A model generated the notes under the pieces. The model was not told the DNA's origin. It was given only the letters and a program-made list of their open reading frames with translations, and did no database searches. Position numbers and translations under genes: made by a program. Positions 1 through 5,769 of a DNA stretch of 5,825 nucleotides are shown here, one piece after another. The stretch comes from Clostridiales bacterium (lineage in GTDB: Bacteria > Bacillota > Clostridia > Christensenellales > Christensenellaceae). The stretch is from the NCBI GenBank assembly GCA_003510345.1, contig DOMW01000087.1, positions 1-5,825 on the forward strand, given 5' to 3'. Position 1 is the first letter of the stretch; every line of letters begins with the position of its first letter.

Positions 1-63
1 GTATGTCGAAAAAGTTAAATCATAAACATATAGGCAATGGACAAAAGAAACGTGTCCCTGCGC

Positions 64-93
64 TTGACAGCAAGGTGCGCCCTGTGCTATGAT
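64..93 (+). promoter_or_regulatory. Sigma-A promoter of the infC operon
   Basis: The -35 hexamer TTGACA (64-69) is a perfect consensus. The -10 hexamer TATGAT (88-93) has one mismatch, and the spacer is 18 nt. A TG dinucleotide at 85-86 gives an extended -10 (TGCTATGAT). Transcription would begin near 99-101, leaving a leader of about 175 nt before the infC start. It is the best vegetative promoter visible in the window and has the right place and strand to drive infC-rpmI-rplT. The start site is inferred. Confidence 0.85.
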
Positions 94-99
94 ACAACT

Positions 100-274
100 G
101 CAAAACAAAGCGGAAACTACCTGTTTCTCACCTGCAAGCGAGTGTGCGCGCAGTGTCAAATAGCAATCTTTTTGTTATGAATGCGGGTGGTTTGTGCTGA
201 CCGCGTTTTTTTGTGGAGAAAATGATGTGAGGGCGGGCCGCGGCGGATATGCCGCAAGAAAGGGAGTGGCTGTA
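100..274 (+). promoter_or_regulatory. Structured 5' leader of infC-rpmI-rplT, probable L20-type leader RNA
   Basis: This non-coding stretch between the promoter and the infC start contains four local hairpins. The first is TGC-AA-GCG (133-140) with CGCGCA (147-152). The second is ATAGCAA (160-166) with TTGTTAT (172-178). The third is an intrinsic terminator (179-212). The fourth is GCGGC (240-244) with GCCGC (251-255), ending 7 nt before the Shine-Dalgarno core. In Bacillus subtilis, L20 binds the infC leader and promotes premature termination, and L20 leaders are widespread in Firmicutes. Position, length and the internal terminator fit that class. I could not confirm the L20-binding core by eye, so the class assignment is an inference. 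Confidence 0.6.
179..212 (+). terminator. Leader terminator (attenuator) upstream of infC
   Basis: GAATGCGG (179-186) pairs with CCGCGTTT (201-208) as an 8-bp stem with two G-U pairs and a GC-rich upper half. The loop is 14 nt (187-200), and a run of seven T covers 206-212. It lies inside the leader about 60 nt before the infC start, so it would act as an attenuator and not as an end-of-operon terminator. Bases 151-160 can pair imperfectly with loop bases 191-199 (CAG/CTG and AAA/TTT joined by wobble pairs). The terminator 3' arm (201-205) can also pair with CGCGG at 239-243. Either alternative could modulate the fold, which is inference. Confidence 0.6.
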
Positions 275-793
275 ATCGCTAACGATCTGTTCATCAATGA
301 ACAAATAAGGGATAAGGAAGTAAGGGTAATAGGGTCCAATGGGGATCAGCTTGGCGTGATGCCTACCGAGCAGGCGATGAAGCTTGCGGAAGAGGCGGAG
401 CTTGACTTGGTGAATATATCACCCAAGGCGAACCCGCCTGTCGTCAAGGTCATGGACTACGGCAAGTATAAGTTTGAACAGGGCAAAAAAGCAAAGGAAG
501 CTAAAAAACACCAAAAAACGGTAGAAATAAAGGAGATGCGGCTTTCCGCTACGATCGATGTACATGATATGGAGATCAAGGCGAAAAACGTGCATAAGTT
601 TCTGGTGGCGGGTGATAAAGTAAAGGTGTCGATCCGCTTCCGGGGGCGGCAGCTTGCGCATACCGATAAAGGCCGCGCTGTGATGGAGAAGTTCATTGAG
701 ATGCTGGCGGATGTCGCGGCGGTGGAAAAAAACGCGAAGATGGAAGGCAGGAGCATGTTTATGGTGCTTACGCCAAAAGCGGATAAAAAATAG
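275..793 (+). CDS. infC: Translation initiation factor IF-3, with a probable ATC start codon
   Basis: IF3 binds the 30S subunit, keeps it apart from 50S and proofreads initiator tRNA and start-codon pairing. From the ATC at 275 the product is 172 aa, the usual family length. The N-terminal domain (about 1-73) begins with the family-typical INEQIRDKEVRVIG (8-21) and carries KVMDYGKYKFEQGKK. A Lys-rich linker follows at about 70-81, then the C-terminal domain (about 82-167) with VKVSIRFRGRQ. The frame stays open upstream to a GTG at 194, but that start would lie within the attenuator and add 27 unconserved residues. The ATC at 275 has GGAG at 263-266 with 8-nt spacing. infC is known for rare ATT/ATC/ATA starts, which let IF3 repress its own translation. 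First gene of the operon; the stop is TAG, 45 nt before rpmI. Confidence 0.95.
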   Translation: MANDLFINEQIRDKEVRVIGSNGDQLGVMPTEQAMKLAEEAELDLVNISPKANPPVVKVMDYGKYKFEQGKKAKEAKKHQKTVEIKEMRLSATIDVHDMEIKAKNVHKFLVAGDKVKVSIRFRGRQLAHTDKGRAVMEKFIEMLADVAAVEKNAKMEGRSMFMVLTPKADKK

Positions 794-805
794 TATAGTA
801 CTATA
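794..805 (+). repeat. 12-bp AT-rich palindrome after infC
   Basis: TATAGTACTATA is a perfect palindrome starting directly after the infC stop codon, in an AT-rich 45-nt spacer that ends with the rpmI Shine-Dalgarno. As RNA it could fold only into a weak 4-bp stem with a 4-nt loop and has no following T run, so it is not a terminator. It may be chance in AT-rich DNA or mark an mRNA processing site. Confidence 0.3.
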
Positions 806-838
806 TATTGATACAACATAAAAGAGGAGGGCGTGCAA

Positions 839-1036
839 ATGCCAAAAATGAAGACGCACAGGGGTGCGGCAAAACGGTTCAGGGTGACGAAATCCGGCAA
901 GGTAAAGCGGTCAAAGGCATATAAAAGCCACATTTTGAACAAAAAATCAGCGAAGAGAAAGAGAAACCTCCGTAAGGGTACGCTCATCAGCGCGGCGGAG
1001 CAAAAGAATATCAGAATGCTGATACCCTATAAGTAA
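839..1036 (+). CDS. rpmI: 50S ribosomal protein L35
   Basis: L35 (bL35) is a small, very basic protein that folds into 23S rRNA in the large subunit. The product is 65 aa, the normal length. It starts with the family signature MPKMKTHRGAAKRF and continues with the conserved Lys/Arg-rich core (KSHILNKKSAKRKRNLRK, about residues 30-47), ending in IRMLIPYK. ATG 839 is chosen over the in-frame GTG at 833 because bacterial L35 begins MPKMKT and because AGGAGG at 825-830 sits 8 nt before it. It is the middle gene of infC-rpmI-rplT, 22 nt before rplT, so co-transcription is near certain. In known systems its expression is coupled to L20-mediated control of the operon. Confidence 0.98.
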   Translation: MPKMKTHRGAAKRFRVTKSGKVKRSKAYKSHILNKKSAKRKRNLRKGTLISAAEQKNIRMLIPYK

Positions 1037-1058
1037 GAGTATGTGGAGGTAAAATAAA

Positions 1059-1418
1059 ATGGCAAGAGTAAAAAGGGCGGTAGGCGCCCACAAAAAACGT
1101 AAAAGAGTATTCAAGCTGGCGAAGGGATATTTTGGAGCGAAGTCAAAGCAGTATCGGTCGGCAAAACAGGCTGTAATGAAGTCCATGCGCTACGCGTATG
1201 TTGGCCGGAAGCTCAAAAAGCGCGATATGCGCAGGCTGTGGATCGTGCGCATCAACGCGGAAGCGCGGCAAAACGGCATCAGCTATTCGCAGTTTATGAA
1301 CGGGCTCAAGCAATGCGGTATCGACCTCAACAGGAAGATACTTGCCGATATGGCTGTGAATGATAAAGCGGGCTTTAAGGAACTGGCGGATACCGCAAAG
1401 AAAAAGGCGCGGGCATAA
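1059..1418 (+). CDS. rplT: 50S ribosomal protein L20
   Basis: L20 (bL20) is a primary 23S rRNA-binding protein needed early in 50S assembly, and it is the repressor of its own operon in E. coli and B. subtilis. The product is 119 aa, typical for the family. Its basic N-terminal extension (about 1-58) includes MARVKRAV, KLAKGYFGAKSK and YAYVGRKLKKRD. The globular RNA-binding C-terminal half carries LWIVRINAEARQNGISYSQFMNGLK (about 61-85), LNRKILADMAVND and a Lys-rich tail. The start ATG has GGAGGT at 1045-1050 with 8-nt spacing. It is the last gene of the first unit, with an intrinsic terminator starting 14 nt after its stop. It is the likely ligand of the leader at 100-274, by analogy with B. 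subtilis. Confidence 0.98.
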   Translation: MARVKRAVGAHKKRKRVFKLAKGYFGAKSKQYRSAKQAVMKSMRYAYVGRKLKKRDMRRLWIVRINAEARQNGISYSQFMNGLKQCGIDLNRKILADMAVNDKAGFKELADTAKKKARA

Positions 1419-1431
1419 GGAAGAGGTATCC

Positions 1432-1468
1432 AAAGAGGTTTTATCATTCATGGTAAGGCCTTTTTTTT
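1432..1468 (+). terminator. Intrinsic terminator closing infC-rpmI-rplT
   Basis: GGTTTTATC (1437-1445) pairs along its full 9 bp with GGTAAGGCC (1452-1460), using several G-U pairs around a 6-nt loop. Eight T follow at 1461-1468. Upstream A/G bases (1432-1436) can extend the stem into the T run. Because several pairs are G-U, the hairpin is much weaker on the opposite strand, so it is directional. It separates rplT from the methyltransferase gene. The G-U content suggests leakiness, which would allow read-through into the pheST unit. Confidence 0.8.
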
Positions 1469-1486
1469 CGAAAGCAGGCGGCGGAT

Positions 1487-2248
1487 ATGAAAGAAATAAC
1501 AAGCCATGCGAATGCGTATATCAAGATGCTGAAATCCCTCAAGCTGAAGAAATTCAGGGATGAGGAGGGTTTGTATCTCATTGAGGGGCAAAAAACGATA
1601 CTCGAAGCGTTTGCCTATGGGCAGCCGGTGGAGTGCGTGGTCATTTCGGATAAAAACACCGATGTAGCGAGGGAAGCGCATAGCCGGGGCGTGGAGGTAT
1701 TGAAAGTGCCTTATGATGTGATAGAGCAGATCGCGGATACGCAATCGCCGCAAAAGGAGCTTGCCTGCCTCAGAAAAGCTGCGTGCGCAAAAGACCTGGA
1801 CGGGACGTTTTATGTGGCGATGGACGACGTGAACGACCCAAAGAACCTGGGGACGATACTGCGCACGGCGGACGCTGCGGGTGTTTCGGCGGCGCTGGTT
1901 TCGCATACCAGTGCGGATATTTACGGCCCGAAGGTGCAGCGCGCGGCTATGGGCAGCACATTTCATATCAACGTGGAAGTGTGCAACCTTGTGAAGCGGC
2001 TTAAAGAGCTGAAACGGCGGGGCGTCAGGCTGGTGGCGGGGTGCCTTGCGGGCGCGGACGCGCTTTTGGCAAGCTACAAAAGTGTTTGCGTGGTGATAGG
2101 CAACGAGGCGCGGGGCATTTCACCCGAAGTGATGGAACTGGTGGACGAGCGCTACCGGATCCCCATCTACGGCAGGGCGGAAAGCTTGAACGCGAGTGTT
2201 GCGGCGGGTATTTTGCTTTATGAAATACGGGAGAGACTGGAAGGATGA
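1487..2248 (+). CDS. TrmH/SpoU-family 23S rRNA 2'-O-methyltransferase (YsgA-like)
   Basis: This is a SAM-dependent SPOUT-class RNA ribose methyltransferase of 253 aa. An N-terminal L30e-like substrate-binding domain (about 8-98) includes KKFRDEEGLYLIEG. The knotted SpoU catalytic domain (about 107-250) carries all three motifs. Motif 1 is NDPKNLGTILRTADA (116-130), with N120 and the catalytic-type R126. Motif 2 is IGNEARGIS (204-212), with E207. Motif 3 is IPIYGRAESLNASVAAGILL (225-244), with S233 and N235. The start has a modest AGG at 1476-1478, and the N-terminus MKEITS fits the family. In B. subtilis the homologue ysgA also lies directly upstream of pheS and has been linked to 23S A-loop Gm2553 modification (RlmP). 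Orthology here is suggested by synteny and not proven, and RlmB-like or other rRNA targets remain possible. Confidence 0.92.
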   Translation: MKEITSHANAYIKMLKSLKLKKFRDEEGLYLIEGQKTILEAFAYGQPVECVVISDKNTDVAREAHSRGVEVLKVPYDVIEQIADTQSPQKELACLRKAACAKDLDGTFYVAMDDVNDPKNLGTILRTADAAGVSAALVSHTSADIYGPKVQRAAMGSTFHINVEVCNLVKRLKELKRRGVRLVAGCLAGADALLASYKSVCVVIGNEARGISPEVMELVDERYRIPIYGRAESLNASVAAGILLYEIRERLEG

Positions 2249-2252
2249 CGGC

Positions 2253-3269
2253 ATGGAAACAGATGCGATAACAAAGAGCGCGATAGAGGCGATCATGGCC
2301 GCGGACAGCAGTGCGGCCTTAAATGAGGCGCGCGTGAAATACCTCGGAAAAAAGGGGGAGATCACACTGCTGATGAAGCGGATGGGGTCGCTGCCCGAGG
2401 AAGAGCGCCCGGCGTTTGGTAAGCGTGTGAACGAAGCGCGGGGCGAAGTGGAGCGGGCGCTTAAAAACCGGCAGACGGTTGTGGCGGCAAAAGAGCAGGA
2501 AAAGAAAATACGGAGCGAAGTGATCGATATCACATTGCCCGGAAAAGGCGAGCCGATGGGCGCGCTGCACCCGCTGACGCAGGTCTATTACGAGATCAGG
2601 GATATTTTCCTCGGCATGGGGTTTGACGTGCTGGAAGGCCCGGAGGTGGAGCTGGACGAGTATAATTTTGAAAAGCTCAATATGCCCAAAGACCACCCCG
2701 CGAGAGACGCGCAGGATACGTTTTATGTGAGCGACGACGTGGTGCTGCGCACGCACACTTCGCCTGTGCAGATCCGCGCGATGCTGGCGCAGAAGCCGCC
2801 CATACGTATGGTGTGCCCGGGGCGCGTGTTCCGCTGCGACGATGTGGACGCCACGCATTCGCCTGTGTTTATGCAGCTTGAGGGGTTGGTGGTGGATAAA
2901 AATATCCGGTTTTCCGACCTGAAGGGAACGATCAATACGTTTCTGAAAAGCTATTATGGAGACGAAGTAAAAACAAAATTCCGTCCGGGGTTCTTTCCGT
3001 TTACCGAACCGTCCGCCGAGGTGGATGTGACCTGCCCGCTTTGCGCGGGGAAGGGCTGCCCGGCCTGCAAGGGCGCGGGGATGATAGAGGTATTGGGGTG
3101 CGGGTCGGTGAACCCGGTAGTTTTGAAAAATGTGGGGCTGGACCCGAACGAATACAGCGGGTTTGCGTTTGGCATGGGGGTAGACCGCCTAACGACGACG
3201 AAATACGGCATTACGGATATCCGGCTGCTGTATGAAAACGACGTCCGGTTTTTGGGGCAGTTCCGTTAG
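2253..3269 (+). CDS. pheS: Phenylalanyl-tRNA synthetase alpha subunit
   Basis: Catalytic subunit of the alpha2beta2 class II synthetase that charges tRNA-Phe in the cytoplasm. The product is 338 aa, the usual length. The N-terminal coiled-coil arm covers about 1-88 and the catalytic core about 100-338. Visible motifs are HPLTQVYYEIRDIF (106-119), RTHTSPVQIR (166-175), motif 2 GRVFRCDDVDATH (190-202), FRPGFFPFTEPSAEVDV (243-259) and motif 3 FAFGMGVDRL (304-313). Against Thermus thermophilus PheRS from memory, the active-site residues are retained: H168, S170, Q173, R194, Q208, E210, F248, F250 and A305. A CX2CX4CX2C cluster (C261, C264, C269, C272) matches the Cys-rich insert common in Firmicutes. 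ATG 2253 is chosen over the open extension to 2196 because AAGGA at 2241-2245 is well spaced. It follows the methyltransferase stop by 4 nt. Confidence 0.98.
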   Translation: METDAITKSAIEAIMAADSSAALNEARVKYLGKKGEITLLMKRMGSLPEEERPAFGKRVNEARGEVERALKNRQTVVAAKEQEKKIRSEVIDITLPGKGEPMGALHPLTQVYYEIRDIFLGMGFDVLEGPEVELDEYNFEKLNMPKDHPARDAQDTFYVSDDVVLRTHTSPVQIRAMLAQKPPIRMVCPGRVFRCDDVDATHSPVFMQLEGLVVDKNIRFSDLKGTINTFLKSYYGDEVKTKFRPGFFPFTEPSAEVDVTCPLCAGKGCPACKGAGMIEVLGCGSVNPVVLKNVGLDPNEYSGFAFGMGVDRLTTTKYGITDIRLLYENDVRFLGQFR

Positions 3270-3283
3270 CGGACAGTGCTATT

Positions 3284-3314
3284 GCCGCCGCGGCGGCGCA
3301 TACGAGTTACGAGT
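3284..3314 (+). repeat. GC palindrome and 7-bp tandem repeat in the pheS-pheT spacer
   Basis: GCCGCCGCGGCGGC (3284-3297) is a perfect 14-bp palindrome that can fold as GCCGC-CGCG-GCGGC. Four bases later TACGAGT occurs twice in tandem (3301-3314), and the pheT Shine-Dalgarno GAGGAG (3315-3320) follows at once. There is no T run, so this is not a terminator. It could be a stability or processing hairpin between the two subunit messages, or neutral spacer expanded by slippage. Confidence 0.45.
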
Positions 3315-3326
3315 GAGGAGAAACAT

Positions 3327-5708
3327 ATGCTTGCACCATATAGATGGATAGGCGATTATACCGGCGGGCTTTCGGATGTGGAAACGCTGGCCGGAAAAAT
3401 GGTCATGACGGGAAACGGCGTGGAGCGCATAGAGCATTTTGGCGAAAACATTCAAAATGTCGTGATCGGTAAAATAGAGAAGATAGAAAAGCACCCGGAC
3501 GCGGATAAACTGCTTGTCTGCCAAATTGATGTGGGAGACGGCGGTTTGCTGCAAATCGTGACGGGGGCGCCCAATGTAGCCGCCGGTGATTATGTGCCTG
3601 TGGCAAAAGCCCCGGCTGTGCTGCCGGGCGGCCCGATCAAAAAGGGCAAGCTGCGCGGTGTGGAGTCACAGGGGATGCTGTGCAGCGGGGAAGAGCTGGG
3701 CCTTAAGGAAGAGGACTACGAAGGCGCGGGCGTGGATGGTATTTTGATTTTACAGGAAGACGCGGAAGAACTGCGGGTTGGCGGGGATATCCGCGAGCTT
3801 TTGCATCTTTCGGGTGCGGTGATAGAATTTGAGGTGGGTGCAAACCGCCCGGATTGCCTTTCTATGCTGGGTATTGCGCGGGAAGCCGCTGCGGCGGATG
3901 AAAAAACATTTGTGCAGCCGCAAACGGCATATACGGAAAGCGGCGCGAAAACAGAGGATCTGGTGCGTGTGCGCGTGGAGGCGGACGACCTTTGCACGCG
4001 GTATATCGCCGCCGCGGTGACGGACATAAAAATTGAGCGCTCGCCCGAGTGGATGCGCCTGCGCCTCAGGGAGGCGGGCGTTCGGCCCATCAACAACATT
4101 GTGGATATCACAAACTTTGTGATGTTGGAGACGGGCCAGCCCATGCACGCTTTTGACGCGAAGGATATCCGGGGCGGGCAGATCATCGTGCGCCGCGCGA
4201 AGCAGGGCGAGAAGATGGCGACGCTGGACGGTAAAGCGCATACGTTTGACGGGAATATGCTGCTAATTTGTGATGAGGAAGGCCCTATTGGCATTGCGGG
4301 CGTGATGGGCGGCGAGGATTCGCAGATCAAGGAGAACACGGAAACTGTGATATTTGAGGCGGCGAAGTTTGCGTACGGCAATGTGCGGCAAACGTCGCGC
4401 GCACTGGGCATTGCTACCGAAAGCTCCATGCGCTTTTCCAAGGGCGTGGACGCGGTGACGACGATGTATGCCATGAAGCGCGCCCTCTCGCTGATAGAAG
4501 AACTCAAGGCGGGCAAGGTGGCGCGTGGCATGATAGACCTGTTGCACGAAGACCTGTCGTCGCGCGTGGTGAAGACGACGGCGGGCAGGGTGAACGCGCT
4601 TTTGGGAACGGATATTTCCGCAAAGGAGATGCAGCGGTATTTGAACCGGGTATTCATACAGACGGGGGTCATTGGCGACGAGATCGTGTGTACCATCCCT
4701 TCGTTCCGGGGCGATATGGCGGGCGCGGCGGATGTGGCCGAAGAGGTGGCGCGTATTTATGGCTACGACAATATTCCCGCGACGGACGCGCGCGTGAGCA
4801 TGAAGAGGGGCGCGGTTTCGGCGAGCGAGGCAAAGACGGACAAGATAAAGCGGTACCTTGCGGATACCGGCCATATGGAGTGCGTGACGTATTCCTTCAC
4901 CGGCGCGATGGATTACGCGCGGCTGGGGATCGATATCCCGGCGAGCGTTATGATACGAAATCCGCTGGGCGACGACACGGCGCTGATGCGCACGACGCTG
5001 CTGGCACATATGCTGGATACGGTGGCGGTGAACCTAAACAGGAAGAACACAGAGCTCAAGCTCTTTGAGATCGCGCGTTCCTATAAACCGCAGGCGGGCG
5101 AAGCGCTTCCGCTTGAGACGCCGTTGCTCTGTATGGCGCAGTCCGGCGAGGGGTGTGATTTCTTCACGCTGAAAGGCGCGCTTGAGAACCTGGCGGCGCT
5201 GCTCACCGGCGCGGAGGTCACTTGTAAGCAGATAAAACAGCAGTACCTGCACCCGGGCGCGAGCGCGGAGGTGCTGGTGGGTGATGTTTCCGTCGGCGTG
5301 ATGGGGGAACTGAACCCGCGGACGGCGGAACGGTATGGCATAGAGCAAAAGGTGTTTTTGGCGGAGATAGACCTTGCGGTTTTATTTGGTATAGAAAAAC
5401 CGAGGGCGCAGTATGGCGAATTGCCGAAATTCCCGGCGGCGACGCGGGATATCGCGGTAATCGTGGATACGGGCAAAGGCGCGGGGGATATCATGCGGGC
5501 GGTGAAGCGCGCGGGCGGAAAACGGGTGGAGGCTGTGCGGTTATTCGACGTATATGAAGGCGGGCAGCTTGAACCCGGCAAAAAAAGCCTGGCGTACGCG
5601 CTCAGTATGCGCGCGCCGGACGCCACGATGACGGACGCGGAAGTGGATAAGATCATGGAGAAGGTTTTAAAAGCACTGCAAAGCGAGTTTGGCGCTGTGC
5701 TTAGGTAA
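3327..5708 (+). CDS. pheT: Phenylalanyl-tRNA synthetase beta subunit
   Basis: Partner of PheS; it supplies tRNA binding and hydrolytic editing of Tyr-tRNA-Phe. The product is 793 aa, normal for bacterial PheT. An EMAP-type OB-fold tRNA-binding domain (about 40-150) includes HPDADKLLVCQIDVG and SQGMLCSGEELGL. The B3/B4 editing domain (about 210-385) has NNIVDITNFVMLETGQPMHA with N263 and H274, GVMGGE (325-330) and the editing-loop T364. A B5 domain (about 402-480) contains IPSFRGDM and EEVARIYGYDNIP. A catalytic-like core follows to about 690, then the FDX-ACB anticodon-binding domain (about 700-793) opening with PKFPAATRDIAVIVD. ATG 3327 is preferred to the in-frame GTG at 3276 because GAGGAG at 3315-3320 is 6 nt upstream and MLAPYRWI is family-like; the extension is Arg-rich spacer. 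It is the last gene of the unit. Confidence 0.98.
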   Translation: MLAPYRWIGDYTGGLSDVETLAGKMVMTGNGVERIEHFGENIQNVVIGKIEKIEKHPDADKLLVCQIDVGDGGLLQIVTGAPNVAAGDYVPVAKAPAVLPGGPIKKGKLRGVESQGMLCSGEELGLKEEDYEGAGVDGILILQEDAEELRVGGDIRELLHLSGAVIEFEVGANRPDCLSMLGIAREAAAADEKTFVQPQTAYTESGAKTEDLVRVRVEADDLCTRYIAAAVTDIKIERSPEWMRLRLREAGVRPINNIVDITNFVMLETGQPMHAFDAKDIRGGQIIVRRAKQGEKMATLDGKAHTFDGNMLLICDEEGPIGIAGVMGGEDSQIKENTETVIFEAAKFAYGNVRQTSRALGIATESSMRFSKGVDAVTTMYAMKRALSLIEELKAGKVARGMIDLLHEDLSSRVVKTTAGRVNALLGTDISAKEMQRYLNRVFIQTGVIGDEIVCTIPSFRGDMAGAADVAEEVARIYGYDNIPATDARVSMKRGAVSASEAKTDKIKRYLADTGHMECVTYSFTGAMDYARLGIDIPASVMIRNPLGDDTALMRTTLLAHMLDTVAVNLNRKNTELKLFEIARSYKPQAGEALPLETPLLCMAQSGEGCDFFTLKGALENLAALLTGAEVTCKQIKQQYLHPGASAEVLVGDVSVGVMGELNPRTAERYGIEQKVFLAEIDLAVLFGIEKPRAQYGELPKFPAATRDIAVIVDTGKGAGDIMRAVKRAGGKRVEAVRLFDVYEGGQLEPGKKSLAYALSMRAPDATMTDAEVDKIMEKVLKALQSEFGAVLR

Positions 5709-5722
5709 CCGCTGGCTAAAGG

Positions 5723-5769
5723 GGGTTCGTATTCTCAGCTACTAGGCACGTTCGCCCAAATACGAACCC
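5723..5769. repeat. 11-bp perfect inverted repeat with 25-nt loop after pheT
   Basis: GGGTTCGTATT (5723-5733) and AATACGAACCC (5759-5769) are perfect reverse complements. The loop (5734-5758) contains a smaller GGC/GCC pairing (5745-5747 with 5754-5756). It starts 14 nt after the pheT stop. The downstream sequence GTATTTATATT is T-rich but not a clean T run, and the loop is long for an intrinsic terminator, so it is at best an atypical terminator for the pheT transcript. It may equally be one copy of an interspersed palindromic repeat. Confidence 0.6.

Noticed and set aside
2..25. Possible 3' end of an upstream gene (YVEKVKS then stop)
   Set aside because: Seven codons are too few to support a call. 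It would fit an upstream gene such as thrS, a frequent infC neighbour, but nothing in the window proves it.
39..57. GGACA/TGTCC hairpin upstream of the promoter
   Set aside because: Only 5 bp with a 9-nt loop and no T run on either strand, so it is not a convincing terminator and could easily be chance.
3..92. Small frame from ATG 3 giving a 29-aa basic peptide
   Set aside because: It runs through both promoter hexamers, has no visible ribosome binding site and resembles no family I recognise.
183..212. T-box-like motif GGGTGG ... ACCGCG followed by T run in the infC leader
   Set aside because: The two halves of the T-box consensus are present but are separated by 9 extra nt and form part of the terminator itself. 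Only about 80 nt of leader precede them, too short for a standard Stem I with specifier loop, and infC operons are not a usual T-box target.
222..230. Two-codon mini-ORF ATG ATG TGA in the leader
   Set aside because: The preceding GGAG (215-218) is too close to the ATG for normal initiation, and the pattern is common by chance.
768..799. Possible internal promoter before rpmI (TTACGC ... TATAGT)
   Set aside because: The -35 is poor and the spacer is 20 nt. rpmI is well explained as part of the infC transcript.
1450..1480. pheM-like leader peptide with consecutive Phe codons before the pheST unit
   Set aside because: An ATG at 1450 would read MVRPFFSK, but it begins in the loop of the rplT terminator and has no well-placed Shine-Dalgarno. 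The Phe codons come from the terminator T run, and the frame runs on into the methyltransferase gene without a nearby stop.
3716..4696. Long minus-strand open frames opposite pheT, one of 326 codons
   Set aside because: They are antisense shadows of a confidently identified gene with GC-rich codon use. They have no family motifs and no supported start signals.
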